From contig JAUQYA010000034.1 of NCBI GenBank assembly GCA_030837785.1, forward strand, positions 1-29,010: a stretch of DNA of 29,010 bases, written 5' to 3'. Origin of the DNA: Albidovulum sp. GTDB taxonomy: Bacteria > Pseudomonadota > Alphaproteobacteria > Rhodobacterales > Rhodobacteraceae. Made by a program: the position numbers and the translations under genes. Shown here piece after piece: positions 7,244-15,557 of this stretch. The stretch's first letter is position 1. The number at the start of each line of letters is the position of its first letter. Under the pieces are notes generated by a model. The model was not told where the DNA came from. It made no database searches and was given only the letters and a program-made list of their open reading frames with translations.

Positions 7244-8644
7244 TCAGTAGGACAGCACCTGGATGTCGGTGTATTCCTGCAACCCCTCCTCGCCGAACTC
7301 GGTGCCGAGGCCGGAGCCCTTGACGCCGCCGAAGGGCGCGTCGGGCTGGATCGCGACATGCTTGTTCACCCAGGCCGATCCGGTCTCGAGCCTCAGCGCG
7401 AGGCCGCGCGCCTTCTGGATGTCCTTCGACCAGATCGAGCCGCCGAGGCCCCAGGGGCTGTCGTTGGCGCGCTGGATCGCATCGTCGATGTCACGATACT
7501 TGATGATCGGCAGCGCCGGGCCGAACTGTTCCTCGTCCACCAGCGGCATTCCGTCCTCGAGGTCGGCGATGATCGTCGGCGGGAAGAACAGCCCCTCGCC
7601 CGGCTCGCCGCCGATCAGCACCCGGCCGCGGGACTTCGCATCGGCCACCAGCCGCGACACCTTGTCGAACTGCATCCGGTTCTGCATCGGGCCGAGCGCG
7701 GTGCCCTCCTCGGTGCCGTCGCCGACGCTGACGCCGCGGGCGTAGCGCACCAGCTCCTCGCAGACCGCGTCATAGACATCCTCGTGGACGTAGAGCCGCT
7801 TGATCGCCGCACAGGTCTGGCCGTTGTTGATGAAGGCGCCCCAGAACACCCCCTCGGCGATCGCCTTGGGATCGGCGTCGGGCAGGACGATGCCGGCGTC
7901 GTTGCCGCCCATCTCCAGCGTCAGGCGCTTCATCGTGGCCGATGCGCTCGCCGCGACCTTCTTGCCGGTCTCCGACGAACCCGTGAAGACGATCTTGCGG
8001 ATGCCGGGGTGGGCCGACATCAGCGCGCCGAGGTTGACCGCGCGGTCGTCGCCCGAGAGGCTGTTCAGCACGCCCGCCGGCAGCACCTCGTTCATCAGCT
8101 CGACGAAGCGCAGCGTGGTCAGCGGCGTGTAGGGCGACGGCTTGATCACCACGGTGTTGCCGGTCAGCACCGCCGGAACGACATGCCAGACCGCGATCAG
8201 GATCGGGAAGTTCCACGGCGTGATCGAACCGACGACGCCCAGGGGCTTGCGGTGCAGTTCCACCGTGCCGCGGTTGTCGTTCTGGATCGTCTTGACCGGG
8301 AGCGACAGGGTGCAGGTGTGCTTGGCCCAGGCCACCGCCGCGCCCAGCTCCCAGCGCGAGCCGAGACCGTTCAGCGGCTTGCCCTGCTCGCGGGTCAGAA
8401 GCTGGGCAAGCTCCTCGGCATGCGCCTCGAGCTTGGCGGCCATCGCCTCGCAGAGCGCGCGCCGCTCCTCCTCGGGGCGGGCCGAGAGGTCGCGGAACGC
8501 CGCCTGCGCGGCCTCGACCGCGCGGTCGAGGTCGGCCGCGGCCGCGTTCGGCGCCTCGGCGACCACGGCTCCGGTGGCCGGGTTCAGCACGGCAAAGCGC
8601 GCGGCGGTGGCGGCGGGACGCCCGTCTATGACCAGATCGAACAT
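7244..8644 (-). CDS. NAD(P)-dependent aldehyde dehydrogenase
   Basis: The 466-residue protein is a complete ALDH-superfamily enzyme oxidising an aldehyde to a carboxylate. Catalytic features are present: PWNFP with the oxyanion asparagine N145, KPS (K168) for cofactor binding, general base E244 in LEMGG, and nucleophile C278 in GQTC. Near the C-terminus PFGGVKGSGLG is typical of the family. ATG 8644 follows GGAGG at 9 nt; a longer frame to 8782 lacks such a site and precedes the normal family start. In the cluster it is a natural candidate for removing aldehydes made by the amine dehydrogenase, with the product passed to an acyl-CoA synthetase. The aldehyde preferred is unknown. Confidence 0.92.
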   Translation of the reverse strand: MFDLVIDGRPAATAARFAVLNPATGAVVAEAPNAAAADLDRAVEAAQAAFRDLSARPEEERRALCEAMAAKLEAHAEELAQLLTREQGKPLNGLGSRWELGAAVAWAKHTCTLSLPVKTIQNDNRGTVELHRKPLGVVGSITPWNFPILIAVWHVVPAVLTGNTVVIKPSPYTPLTTLRFVELMNEVLPAGVLNSLSGDDRAVNLGALMSAHPGIRKIVFTGSSETGKKVAASASATMKRLTLEMGGNDAGIVLPDADPKAIAEGVFWGAFINNGQTCAAIKRLYVHEDVYDAVCEELVRYARGVSVGDGTEEGTALGPMQNRMQFDKVSRLVADAKSRGRVLIGGEPGEGLFFPPTIIADLEDGMPLVDEEQFGPALPIIKYRDIDDAIQRANDSPWGLGGSIWSKDIQKARGLALRLETGSAWVNKHVAIQPDAPFGGVKGSGLGTEFGEEGLQEYTDIQVLSY

Positions 8645-8898
8645 TCTCTTTCTCCTCCCGGTTTGCGGCGGCAGGCGGGCCGGGCCGGCCCCCTGTCGAT
8701 GATCCCGAAGGCTAGCAGCCTGCGCGCCTGCCGATCTCAGCCTTTCCCGCCAAAGACCCGGACTATCCCGCCACGCCGCCACCGCGTCACGCGATCCGTG
8801 CCGCGAATTTGGCGCGAAAATCCAAGTCAGCGCCCCGCGCCGCGGCTATGCTGCCATCATGGGCCTGCCGGGGAGAGGGCGGCCGGGGAGGAATCGAG
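8645..8898. promoter_or_regulatory. Divergent promoter region, aldehyde dehydrogenase / acyl-CoA synthetase
   Basis: This 254-bp gap separates two divergent catabolic genes and so should hold both promoters. I see no convincing -35/-10 pair. A TTGG-N9-CCAA inverted repeat (8809-8825) in the only AT-richer patch is a weak operator candidate. The elements of the qhpA/qhpG gap do not recur here. Confidence 0.35.
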
Positions 8899-10614
8899 AT
8901 GGAACCGCGCGACGATGGAGTCCCTTCTGGAGGCATGTCCTGGGTCCGGGGCGACCGCGGCCAGCCGCGTCTGGAAACCACGATCCCCGGCCTGCTGGCC
9001 GGGTCTGTGGCGGCGCGGCGCGATGCGACGGCCGCGGTCTTTCCCGCCGAGGGCATCCGCTGGACCTGGGCGGAATTCGCCGCCCGGGTGGACGCGCTTG
9101 CCGGCGGGCTCGCGCGGCTCGGCTATGCCAAGGGCGACCGCCTGGGCATCTGGGCGCCCAACCGGTCGGAATGGCTGCTGACGCAGTTCGCCACCGCGCG
9201 GCTGGGGGTGATCCTGGTGACGATCAACCCCGCCTATCGGGTGCACGAGCTGGAATACGCGCTGAAGCTCTCGGGCTGCCGGGGCCTCGTGCTCGCCGAA
9301 CGGTTCAAGGGCTCCGACTATGCGGCGATGGCCGCCTCGCTGGTCCCCGACCTCGGCGCGGGCGGGACCGGCGAGGTCGGTTCGCCCCTCCTGCCCGAGC
9401 TTCACCACCTGATCGTGATGGCCGAGGCAGCACGGCCCGGAATGCTGCGCTTCCGCGATGTGGAGGCGATGGGCGCCGGGACGGCGGCGGCAGAGCTTGA
9501 CGCGGTCAGCACCGGGCTCGACCGCCGCGACCCGATCAACATCCAGTTCACCTCCGGCACCACCGGCCGGCCGAAGGGCGCGACGCTGACGCATCGCAAC
9601 ATCGTCAACAACGCCGCCTTCGTCACCGCCGCGCTGAAGCTCGGCCCCGACGACCGGCTCTGCATCCCGGTGCCGTTCTACCACTGCTTCGGCATGGTGA
9701 TGGGCACGCTCGGCTGCGTCACCAAGGGGGCGACGATGATCGTGCCCGGCGAAGGCTTCGACCCGGCGGTCACGCTCGCCACCGTCGCGGCCGAACGGGC
9801 GACCGGGCTTTACGGCGTGCCGACGATGTTCGTCGCCATGCTCGAACATCCCGACTTCGGCCGCCACGACCTGTCAAGCCTGCGCACCGGGATCATGGCC
9901 GGCGCGCCCTGCCCGATCGAGGTGATGAAGCGGGTGCAGGGCCAGATGCACATGCGCGAGGTGACGATCGCCTACGGCATGACCGAGACAAGCCCGGTCT
10001 CGTTCCAGTCCTCGACCGACACGCCGCTGGAAAAGCGGGTGACCTCGGTCGGCCGCATCCACCCGCATGTCGAAGTGCGCGCGATCGGCCCTGACGGCAA
10101 CACCGTCTCCGTCGGCGAACAGGGCGAGATCCTGACGCGCGGCTATTCGGTGATGCACGGCTACTGGGACGACCCCGTCCAGACCGCCGCGGCGATCGAC
10201 GCCGAGGGCTGGATGCACACCGGCGACCTCGGCCGGATCGACGCCGAGGGCTACTGCAACATCACCGGCCGGGTGAAGGACATGATCTGCCGCGGCGGCG
10301 AGAACGTCTATCCGCGCGAGATCGAGGAATTCCTCTATTCCCACCCGGCGGTGAGCCAGGTGCAGGTCTTCGGCATTCCCGACCATGCGCTCGGCGAGAT
10401 CGTCTGCGCCTGGATCATCCCGCGGTCCGGCACCAGCCCGACCGAGGCCGAGATCCGCGCCTTCTGCAAGGACCAGATCGCGCATTACAAGATCCCGGCG
10501 GTGGTGCGGTTCCGCGACGACCTGCCGGTGACCGTCACCGGCAAGCCGCAGAAATTCCTGATGCGGGCGGCGATGATCGAGGAACTGGGCCTCAGCGAGG
10601 AGAAGAGCGCCTGA
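8899..10614 (+). CDS. Acyl-CoA synthetase (AMP-forming), ACSF2/fatty-acyl-CoA ligase type
   Basis: The 571-residue ANL-family ligase has the AMP motif FTSGTTGRPKG (217-227), YGMTETSP, GWMHTGDLGRID, and a C-terminal GKPQKF whose K552 probably is the catalytic lysine. The pattern resembles the ACSF2/FadD-like group that activates medium-chain fatty acids. ATG 8899 has GGGGAGGA six bases upstream; the longer frame from 8809 adds residues atypical of the family. It is divergent from the aldehyde dehydrogenase and distinct in type from the ligase at 4480-6117, so the island carries two acid-activating enzymes. It may extend substrate range or serve unrelated fatty-acid degradation. Confidence 0.9.
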   Translation: MEPRDDGVPSGGMSWVRGDRGQPRLETTIPGLLAGSVAARRDATAAVFPAEGIRWTWAEFAARVDALAGGLARLGYAKGDRLGIWAPNRSEWLLTQFATARLGVILVTINPAYRVHELEYALKLSGCRGLVLAERFKGSDYAAMAASLVPDLGAGGTGEVGSPLLPELHHLIVMAEAARPGMLRFRDVEAMGAGTAAAELDAVSTGLDRRDPINIQFTSGTTGRPKGATLTHRNIVNNAAFVTAALKLGPDDRLCIPVPFYHCFGMVMGTLGCVTKGATMIVPGEGFDPAVTLATVAAERATGLYGVPTMFVAMLEHPDFGRHDLSSLRTGIMAGAPCPIEVMKRVQGQMHMREVTIAYGMTETSPVSFQSSTDTPLEKRVTSVGRIHPHVEVRAIGPDGNTVSVGEQGEILTRGYSVMHGYWDDPVQTAAAIDAEGWMHTGDLGRIDAEGYCNITGRVKDMICRGGENVYPREIEEFLYSHPAVSQVQVFGIPDHALGEIVCAWIIPRSGTSPTEAEIRAFCKDQIAHYKIPAVVRFRDDLPVTVTGKPQKFLMRAAMIEELGLSEEKSA

Positions 10615-10643
10615 CCCGCGCCGCGCGGCCCCGCCCCGTGCGC

Positions 10644-10829
10644 TCAGTGGTCCTGATGCGCGTGGGCGCGGTCTATCACGTATTTCTTGTCGCAATAGCC
10701 GCATTCGACGAGGCCGGTGTCCTGCGGGATCGCCAGCCAGACCCGTGGATGGCCGAGCGCGCCCTCGCCGCCGTCGCAGGCCACTTTCCAGCGGGTCACA
10801 ACCTCGGTCTCGGGGGCGGGTATCGGCAT
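10644..10829 (-). CDS. Zinc-finger (zf-CHCC) protein, NDUFS6-like
   Basis: A 61-residue protein (MPIPAPETEV...) with likely zinc ligands C18, H27, C43 and C46, in the C-x8-H-x15-C-x2-C spacing of the zf-CHCC family. Mitochondrial relatives are the complex I accessory subunit NDUFS6; in alphaproteobacteria small homologues of this size are common and may bind complex I, though that is family knowledge. It is the last gene of a leftward set after the glycosyltransferase and HIT genes, 62 nt below the latter. A longer frame reading through the HIT gene in another frame is spurious. Confidence 0.85.
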   Translation of the reverse strand: MPIPAPETEVVTRWKVACDGGEGALGHPRVWLAIPQDTGLVECGYCDKKYVIDRAHAHQDH

Positions 10830-10891
10830 GTCTCGGGCTCCGTCACTCAGGTCGCGGCATGATAGCGATTGGAAGGGCGCGGGCAAGCGGC

Positions 10892-11275
10892 TCACTCCGC
10901 CCGCTTCAGCATCGGGCCGAGCACCCGGCCGCCGAGGATGTGCAGGTGGTAGTGCGGCACCTCCTGCACGCCGTGGCCGCCGGCGTTCGAGATGGTGCGG
11001 TAGCCCTGGCCGCCCTGGCCGGGCTTCACCCCGGTCAGCCGGCAGACCTCGGCCGCGGTGCGGGTGAAATCGGCGATCTCCTCGTCGGATGCCTCGGCGG
11101 CGAAATGGTCGAAGTTCACGTACTTGCCCTTCGGGATCACCAGGACGTGGACCGGCGCCTGCGGCCGGATGTCGTGGAAGGCAAGCGTGTGCGGGGTTTC
11201 CAGCAGGGTCTTGTTCGGGATCTCGCCGCGCAGGATGCGGGCGAAGATGTTGGCGTCGTCGTAGGCGTAGCTCAT
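10892..11275 (-). CDS. HIT-family nucleotide-binding hydrolase (HinT-like)
   Basis: The 127-residue protein has the histidine triad signature HYHLHILGG with H108, H110 and H112 near the C-terminus, and the N-terminal DDANIFARILRGEIP typical of HinT/Hint1. Family members hydrolyse phosphoramidates such as AMP-lysine on the alpha phosphate. It starts 8 nt after the glycosyltransferase stop, so the two genes are probably co-transcribed, though no functional link is evident. Confidence 0.93.
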   Translation of the reverse strand: MSYAYDDANIFARILRGEIPNKTLLETPHTLAFHDIRPQAPVHVLVIPKGKYVNFDHFAAEASDEEIADFTRTAAEVCRLTGVKPGQGGQGYRTISNAGGHGVQEVPHYHLHILGGRVLGPMLKRAE

Positions 11276-11283
11276 GGCGTTCC

Positions 11284-12861
11284 TCAGTCGGCGAAGAGAT
11301 AGTCGGTCGCGGCGATCTCGCGCGCGGTTTCCACCGGAATAGACAGAAACGCCGCCAATGGCACGGCATTTTCTTCCGCTGCGGCCCCCTGCCGGACGAT
11401 GTGGAAATGCGCGAAGCCCGCGTCGCGGATGCGGTCGCCTTCATGGGCGATGTCGCCCCGGATCGTCGGCAAGAGCCGCGCCAGCGTCTCGGGCGGGGTG
11501 GTGTCGCTGGCCAGCCCGGTGCGGCGCGCGTGCCCGGCAAGGTAGTCGTCGCAGAAGTCGCAGGCAATCTCCAGGAACCGCGTCGTCGCCCGGTCGGCGG
11601 CGAAGTCGCGCATCAGGTCGAAATCGGCCGGGTCCATGCAGAGGATCAGCCGGTCGGTCCCGTTCCGCTCGAACAGCATCCTGACCAGCGCGCGGCGGTG
11701 GCGGGTGCGCTTTTCCAGCGTGGTCTGGATGCCGCCGAGGTCGGGCAGGGGCGTCGCCTCCTCGTTGAAGACGTATTCGACCGCCGGGATGCCGGTCAGC
11801 GCGCGGGTGCGCTCGACCAGCCGCTTGGCCACGTGCCACTTCTTGCAGACCACGATCATCAGTTCGCGCTCGCGCCCGAGGCTTGCCTCGCGTTCCCAGA
11901 AACGGGGCGCGAAGCGGCGGCCCTCGCGGCCGCGGCTGGTGAGGAAGCGGTAGAGGCGCTGGCCCTCGTTGGAAACCCGGAAGGCCGCGCCCCTGGCCGC
12001 ATAAAGATCGCCGAGCCGGCGCTTGAGATCGCGCGCCTCGGGGCTGATCTTGCGGGCGAAGAGGAAATCCTGCGCCAGCAGCAGGTCGTAGTGGTCGTTG
12101 TAGAAGGTGACCGGCATCCCGTAATCGGAAAACATCAGGAAGGTCAGGCTGCGGCTGCGGATTTCGCGGGCAGGCACGACGTGGCGGACGACGGTCTGGA
12201 AGAAGGTCTCGTCGGGGATCCAGGTGGTGCGGAAGAAGCGCATGACATCGGCGCGCCTGCGGCAGAAGTCGAGCACCCATTCCACCGTGCGCCGCCTCAG
12301 GCACCACCACTGGCTGCCGATCATGACCTGCAGGTCGGCGGGGATCGCGCGGGTCAGGCCGAGGCGTTTCTGCAAGCCGTAGAAGCCGTAGAAAAGGCGC
12401 TTCTGCGCGCGTTCGTTGAACGGGTGGCGATAGATCAGCCGGTCGCCCTTCATCCCGGTCTTGATCCAGTCCGAGGTGAAGAAGTCGAAGCTCTCGATGT
12501 AGTCGGCATCCTCGGCGTCGAGGAAGGCATGGGCATACTCGGCCGACTTGATCGCCATGCAGTCGCCCGAAAGCATGTAGAAATGCGTCGCGTCCGGAAA
12601 AGCCGCCACCGCCGCCTCGACCGCGTTCAGCGTCGCCTGGACAAGGCTCCATTCGCCCCAGCCGCACTTCACCCGCCGCCGCGCAAAGGTGACGTTGGGG
12701 TTCTGCGCGAGTGCCGTGCGGATGCGGCGGAAGTCGGCCTTGCCGGCGCGGGCGTCGAAATGGATCGCCATGCAGTCGCCCGCGGCCGTCAGCCGTTCGG
12801 CCTGGCGGATGATCCCTTCGGGATCCTTGTGACAGAGAAGAACGAAGGCGATCCTTGCCAT
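11284..12861 (-). CDS. Core-2/I-branching-type glycosyltransferase with C-terminal extension (DUF5928-like)
   Basis: The 525-residue protein opens with MARIAFVLLCHKDPE and contains CGWGEWSLVQATLNAV and FYMLSGDCMAI, marks of the core-2/I-branching beta-1,6-N-acetylglucosaminyltransferase family (GT14), which also includes xylosyltransferases. The catalytic part fills about residues 1-260. The remaining half looks like the conserved extension (I recall it as DUF5928) found in Rhodobacteraceae relatives; its role is unknown. There is no signal peptide or membrane segment, so it is probably cytoplasmic, transferring sugar onto a surface glycan. It is divergent from a sulfotransferase gene, suggesting sulfated polysaccharide synthesis. 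Donor and acceptor cannot be read from the sequence. Confidence 0.82.
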   Translation of the reverse strand: MARIAFVLLCHKDPEGIIRQAERLTAAGDCMAIHFDARAGKADFRRIRTALAQNPNVTFARRRVKCGWGEWSLVQATLNAVEAAVAAFPDATHFYMLSGDCMAIKSAEYAHAFLDAEDADYIESFDFFTSDWIKTGMKGDRLIYRHPFNERAQKRLFYGFYGLQKRLGLTRAIPADLQVMIGSQWWCLRRRTVEWVLDFCRRRADVMRFFRTTWIPDETFFQTVVRHVVPAREIRSRSLTFLMFSDYGMPVTFYNDHYDLLLAQDFLFARKISPEARDLKRRLGDLYAARGAAFRVSNEGQRLYRFLTSRGREGRRFAPRFWEREASLGRERELMIVVCKKWHVAKRLVERTRALTGIPAVEYVFNEEATPLPDLGGIQTTLEKRTRHRRALVRMLFERNGTDRLILCMDPADFDLMRDFAADRATTRFLEIACDFCDDYLAGHARRTGLASDTTPPETLARLLPTIRGDIAHEGDRIRDAGFAHFHIVRQGAAAEENAVPLAAFLSIPVETAREIAATDYLFAD

Positions 12862-13008
12862 TTGGGAACCTGTTAACCGACCGGCAATGGATTGTTGAGA
12901 GATTTCGGTTTATGAGCCGTTGAAATGACCGCTTTTCCGTGCCTTTTGGGCCGTATTCCCGGATCAGGATGCGGGTCGGCGGGACGGGGACGGAAAGGGA
13001 CGCGCCAG

Positions 13009-13827
13009 ATGGGATTTCCCGGCACCTGGATGACGGAAAGCGAAAGCGCGGTCTACCGCGTGGTGCCGAAATGCGCCTGCTCCACCATCGGGCAGATCCT
13101 CTATTTCTCCGACCACGGGCGCTTCTTCGACGGCGACATCCACGACGCGGCCGAGGGCCTCCACAAATGGAGCCATGAGGCCAGCCAGCCGCTGATCGAG
13201 GCCAATGTGAAGACGCACCGGAGCTATGCCTTCACCTGCGTCCGCAACCCCTACACGCGCATCCTGTCGTCGTTCTTCGACAAGATCTGCGGCATCCAGA
13301 GGAACGGCAGGCGCTACCGCGGCAATCTCGTGCCGATGCTGGTGCAGAAATACGGGGTCGAGGTCGGCAGCCCCGAGGACGACTTCGAATTCGACCAGAT
13401 CAGGTCGTTCCGCCGCTTCCTCCTCTTCGCCCGCGACACGATCCGCTGGCGCCGGCCGATGGAGCCCGACATCCACTGGTCGGCGGTGTCCGGTCACATC
13501 GCCACCTTCATCGCCAACGGCGGGCGCTACGACCACATCTTCTTCACCGAGAAGTTCGACGAGGGGATGCAGGTCGTGCTCGACCATGTCGAGACGCCGC
13601 ACGCCGTGAACCTCGCCGAAATTCCCCGCTTCAACGAAAGCGAAGGCCACGGGCCGAAGCGGGCGCACCCGGTCGAGGCCTATTTCGACGACCTGTCGAA
13701 GCATCTGATGTGGGAGATCTACCACCGGGACTTCCAGCTCTTCCGCTACGACTTCGACAACCCGGCCAACAAGATGCCGGTGGGCGAGATCGACCTCGAC
13801 GAGGTTCACGCCAAGCTCGGGTCGTAG
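13009..13827 (+). CDS. Sulfotransferase family 2 (carbohydrate sulfotransferase)
   Basis: The 272-residue protein carries the two PAPS-binding signatures of the Golgi-type sulfotransferase family: the 5'-phosphosulfate loop PKCACSTIG (20-28) and the 3'-phosphate motif VRNPYTRILSSFF (78-90). It should transfer sulfate from PAPS to a hydroxyl of a glycan. ATG 13009 is preferred, with AAAGGGA about 9 nt upstream; an ATG at 12925 would add a Gly/Arg-rich stretch unlike family N-termini. Divergent from the glycosyltransferase and 66 nt before the PAP2 gene. No local PAPS-synthesis or capsule export genes are seen, so the target glycan is unknown. Confidence 0.83.
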   Translation: MGFPGTWMTESESAVYRVVPKCACSTIGQILYFSDHGRFFDGDIHDAAEGLHKWSHEASQPLIEANVKTHRSYAFTCVRNPYTRILSSFFDKICGIQRNGRRYRGNLVPMLVQKYGVEVGSPEDDFEFDQIRSFRRFLLFARDTIRWRRPMEPDIHWSAVSGHIATFIANGGRYDHIFFTEKFDEGMQVVLDHVETPHAVNLAEIPRFNESEGHGPKRAHPVEAYFDDLSKHLMWEIYHRDFQLFRYDFDNPANKMPVGEIDLDEVHAKLGS

Positions 13828-13854
13828 GACGGCCGTGGGGATCTCCGGCGCAGT

Positions 13855-13882
13855 GGGGCCGTCACAGGACGGGGGCCGTCAC
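13855..13882 (+). repeat. 11-bp direct repeat
   Basis: GGGGCCGTCAC occurs at 13855-13865 and again at 13872-13882, a 17-bp period, in the 66-bp gap between the sulfotransferase and PAP2 genes. It may be chance in GC-rich DNA or a regulatory repeat. Confidence 0.55.
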
Positions 13883-13893
13883 GGGGCGGGGGA

Positions 13894-14631
13894 ATGAGCC
13901 TCCTGTCGTCCTTCCGTGCCGGGGTGCGCTGGCTCCGCCGTCATCTGGAGCTTGGCCTCGCGGTGATCCTGTCGCTCGCGGCCGCCGCGGCCTGGGCCTT
14001 CGTGGCCCTGGCCGAGGAGGTGATGGAGGGCGGCACCCACGCCTTCGACACCGCCGTTCTCCTCGCGCTCCGCGCGCCCGGCGATCCGTCCGACCCGCTC
14101 GGCCCGCCCCGGGTGGAGGAGCTTGCCCGCGACGTCACGGCACTTGGCGGCGTCGGCGTCCTGACCTTCGTCACCCTCGCCGCGGCCGGGTTCCTGTGGC
14201 TCCAGGCCAGGCGCGCGACCGCGTTCTATCTTCTGGCTTCGGTCGGCAGCGGCGTCGCGCTCAGCAACACCGCCAAGGCGCTCTTCGACCGGCCGCGGCC
14301 CGATCTGGTGCCGCATGGGTCGGCCGTCTACACCGCCTCGTTCCCCTCGGGCCATTCGATGATGGCGGCGGTCACCTGGCTCACGCTTGCCGTGCTGGTC
14401 GCCACCACGCTCCGGCAACGCCGGCTCAGGGTCTATGTCGTGGCGCTCGCCGTGACGGTCACGGTGGCGGTGGGGCTGAGCCGGGTCTATCTCGGCGTCC
14501 ACTGGCCGACCGACGTGCTTGCCGGCTGGGCGGCGGGCGGCGCCTGGGCGCTGGCCTGCGCGGCGCTGGCCCGGATCCTGTCGCGGCGGGGCGCGATCGA
14601 GGAGGAGGAAGAGGACGAGGACGGACCCTAG
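13894..14631 (+). CDS. PAP2-family membrane phosphatase
   Basis: The 245-residue membrane protein has the three phosphatidic acid phosphatase type 2 motifs: K-x6-RP-like KALFDRPRP (128-136), PSGH (151-154) and SRVYLGVHWPTDVLAG (196-211, catalytic H203). About five or six hydrophobic helices are visible. Family enzymes dephosphorylate phosphatidic acid or isoprenoid (undecaprenyl) pyrophosphate. Its tail is a run of Glu/Asp (IEEEEEDEDGP). It follows the sulfotransferase on the same strand, so recycling a lipid carrier for glycan synthesis is possible, but this is inference. Confidence 0.9.
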   Translation: MSLLSSFRAGVRWLRRHLELGLAVILSLAAAAAWAFVALAEEVMEGGTHAFDTAVLLALRAPGDPSDPLGPPRVEELARDVTALGGVGVLTFVTLAAAGFLWLQARRATAFYLLASVGSGVALSNTAKALFDRPRPDLVPHGSAVYTASFPSGHSMMAAVTWLTLAVLVATTLRQRRLRVYVVALAVTVTVAVGLSRVYLGVHWPTDVLAGWAAGGAWALACAALARILSRRGAIEEEEEDEDGP

Positions 14632-14702
14632 GGGCGGATCGGCATTCATCGCGGGACGATCGGCACTGCGGCCGGGCGCGAGAAGGCGGGGCACTGCCGC
14701 GC

Positions 14703-14764
14703 CCGGCCCGACCGGTGCTGCCCCTGGCTCCAGACCGCCGGCAATTCGATGCCGGTCGGGCCGG
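14703..14764. terminator. 13-bp inverted repeat between convergent PAP2 and GntR genes
   Basis: CCGGCCCGACCGG (14703-14715) and CCGGTCGGGCCGG (14752-14764) are exact reverse complements, 36 nt apart. Within it, CCGGC (14738-14742) and GCCGG (14751-14755) can form an alternative, smaller hairpin around AATTCGAT. Placed between two convergent genes, it probably ends transcription from both sides. Confidence 0.5.
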
Positions 14765-14770
14765 CCCCGG

Positions 14771-15541
14771 CTAGCCCCGCCCCTCCTCCTGGGCGATGCG
14801 AAGCCGCGCCACCGCCTCGTTGCGTTCCGACTTGCGGTCATCGTCGAGGGCGCGGGCGACGAAGGCGAGGTGGGTTTCCACCGCTGCCCGTGCCGCGGCC
14901 GGGTCGCGCGCAAGCAGCGCGTCGCGGATCGCGCGGTGCTGGTCGAGAAGCGTGCCCCGCGTGGTCTTCTGCCGGAAGATGACCTGCCGGTTGTAGAAGA
15001 CGCCCTGCCGGAGCAGGTCGAACATCGACCGCATCATGTGCAGCATGATGACGTTGTGGCTGGCCTCGATGATCGCCATGTGGAACTCGGCATCCAGCCG
15101 CGCCTCGTCGGCGGGGTCGCGTTTCTGGTGCGCGGCCTCCATCTTGGCGAAGATCGTGTCGATCACCTTCAGGTCGGTGTCCGAGGCGAGCCGCGCCGCG
15201 CGTTCGGCGGCCAGCGCTTCGAGATCGCGGCGGAAGGCGAGGTAGTCGAAGACGGCCTCGTCATGGCGCGCGAAAAGCCGGATCAGCGCCGGCGAGAAGG
15301 CCGACCCCAGGACCTCGGCCACGAAGATTCCGGCGCCCGCCCTCGTGGTCAGGAGACCGGCCTCCTGAAGCTCTGCCACCGCCTCGCGCAGGCTGGGGCG
15401 CGACACGCCGAGCCTCTCGGCCAGGTCGCGTTCCGCCGGCAGGCGCTCGCCCGGGCGGAGGATGCCGCGCAGGATCAGCCCCTCGATCTGGCGGACGACG
15501 CTGTGCGACAGTTTCTCGGGCTCGACCTTCTGAAAGGGCAT
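14771..15541 (-). CDS. GntR/FadR-family transcriptional regulator
   Basis: The 256-residue protein has an N-terminal GntR winged helix (about 10-75, with GERLPAERDLAERLGVSRPSLREAVAELQ) and a C-terminal all-helical FCD ligand domain (about 95-230) with metal-site candidates in DAEFHMAI and the late histidines. Members usually bind organic acids and control their catabolism. ATG 15541 is preceded by GGAGG five bases away; an overlapping ATG at 15545 is out of frame. No catabolic genes lie directly beside it, so its ligand and targets are unknown; a palindrome just upstream suggests self-control. Confidence 0.9.
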   Translation of the reverse strand: MPFQKVEPEKLSHSVVRQIEGLILRGILRPGERLPAERDLAERLGVSRPSLREAVAELQEAGLLTTRAGAGIFVAEVLGSAFSPALIRLFARHDEAVFDYLAFRRDLEALAAERAARLASDTDLKVIDTIFAKMEAAHQKRDPADEARLDAEFHMAIIEASHNVIMLHMMRSMFDLLRQGVFYNRQVIFRQKTTRGTLLDQHRAIRDALLARDPAAARAAVETHLAFVARALDDDRKSERNEAVARLRIAQEEGRG

Positions 15542-15557
15542 GCATTCCTCCGGAATT

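Noticed and set aside
10644..11567. A 307-codon leftward frame spanning the glycosyltransferase end, the HIT gene and the zinc-finger gene
   Set aside because: Only its last 61 codons make sense (zf-CHCC); the part before is an off-frame reading of the HIT and glycosyltransferase genes.
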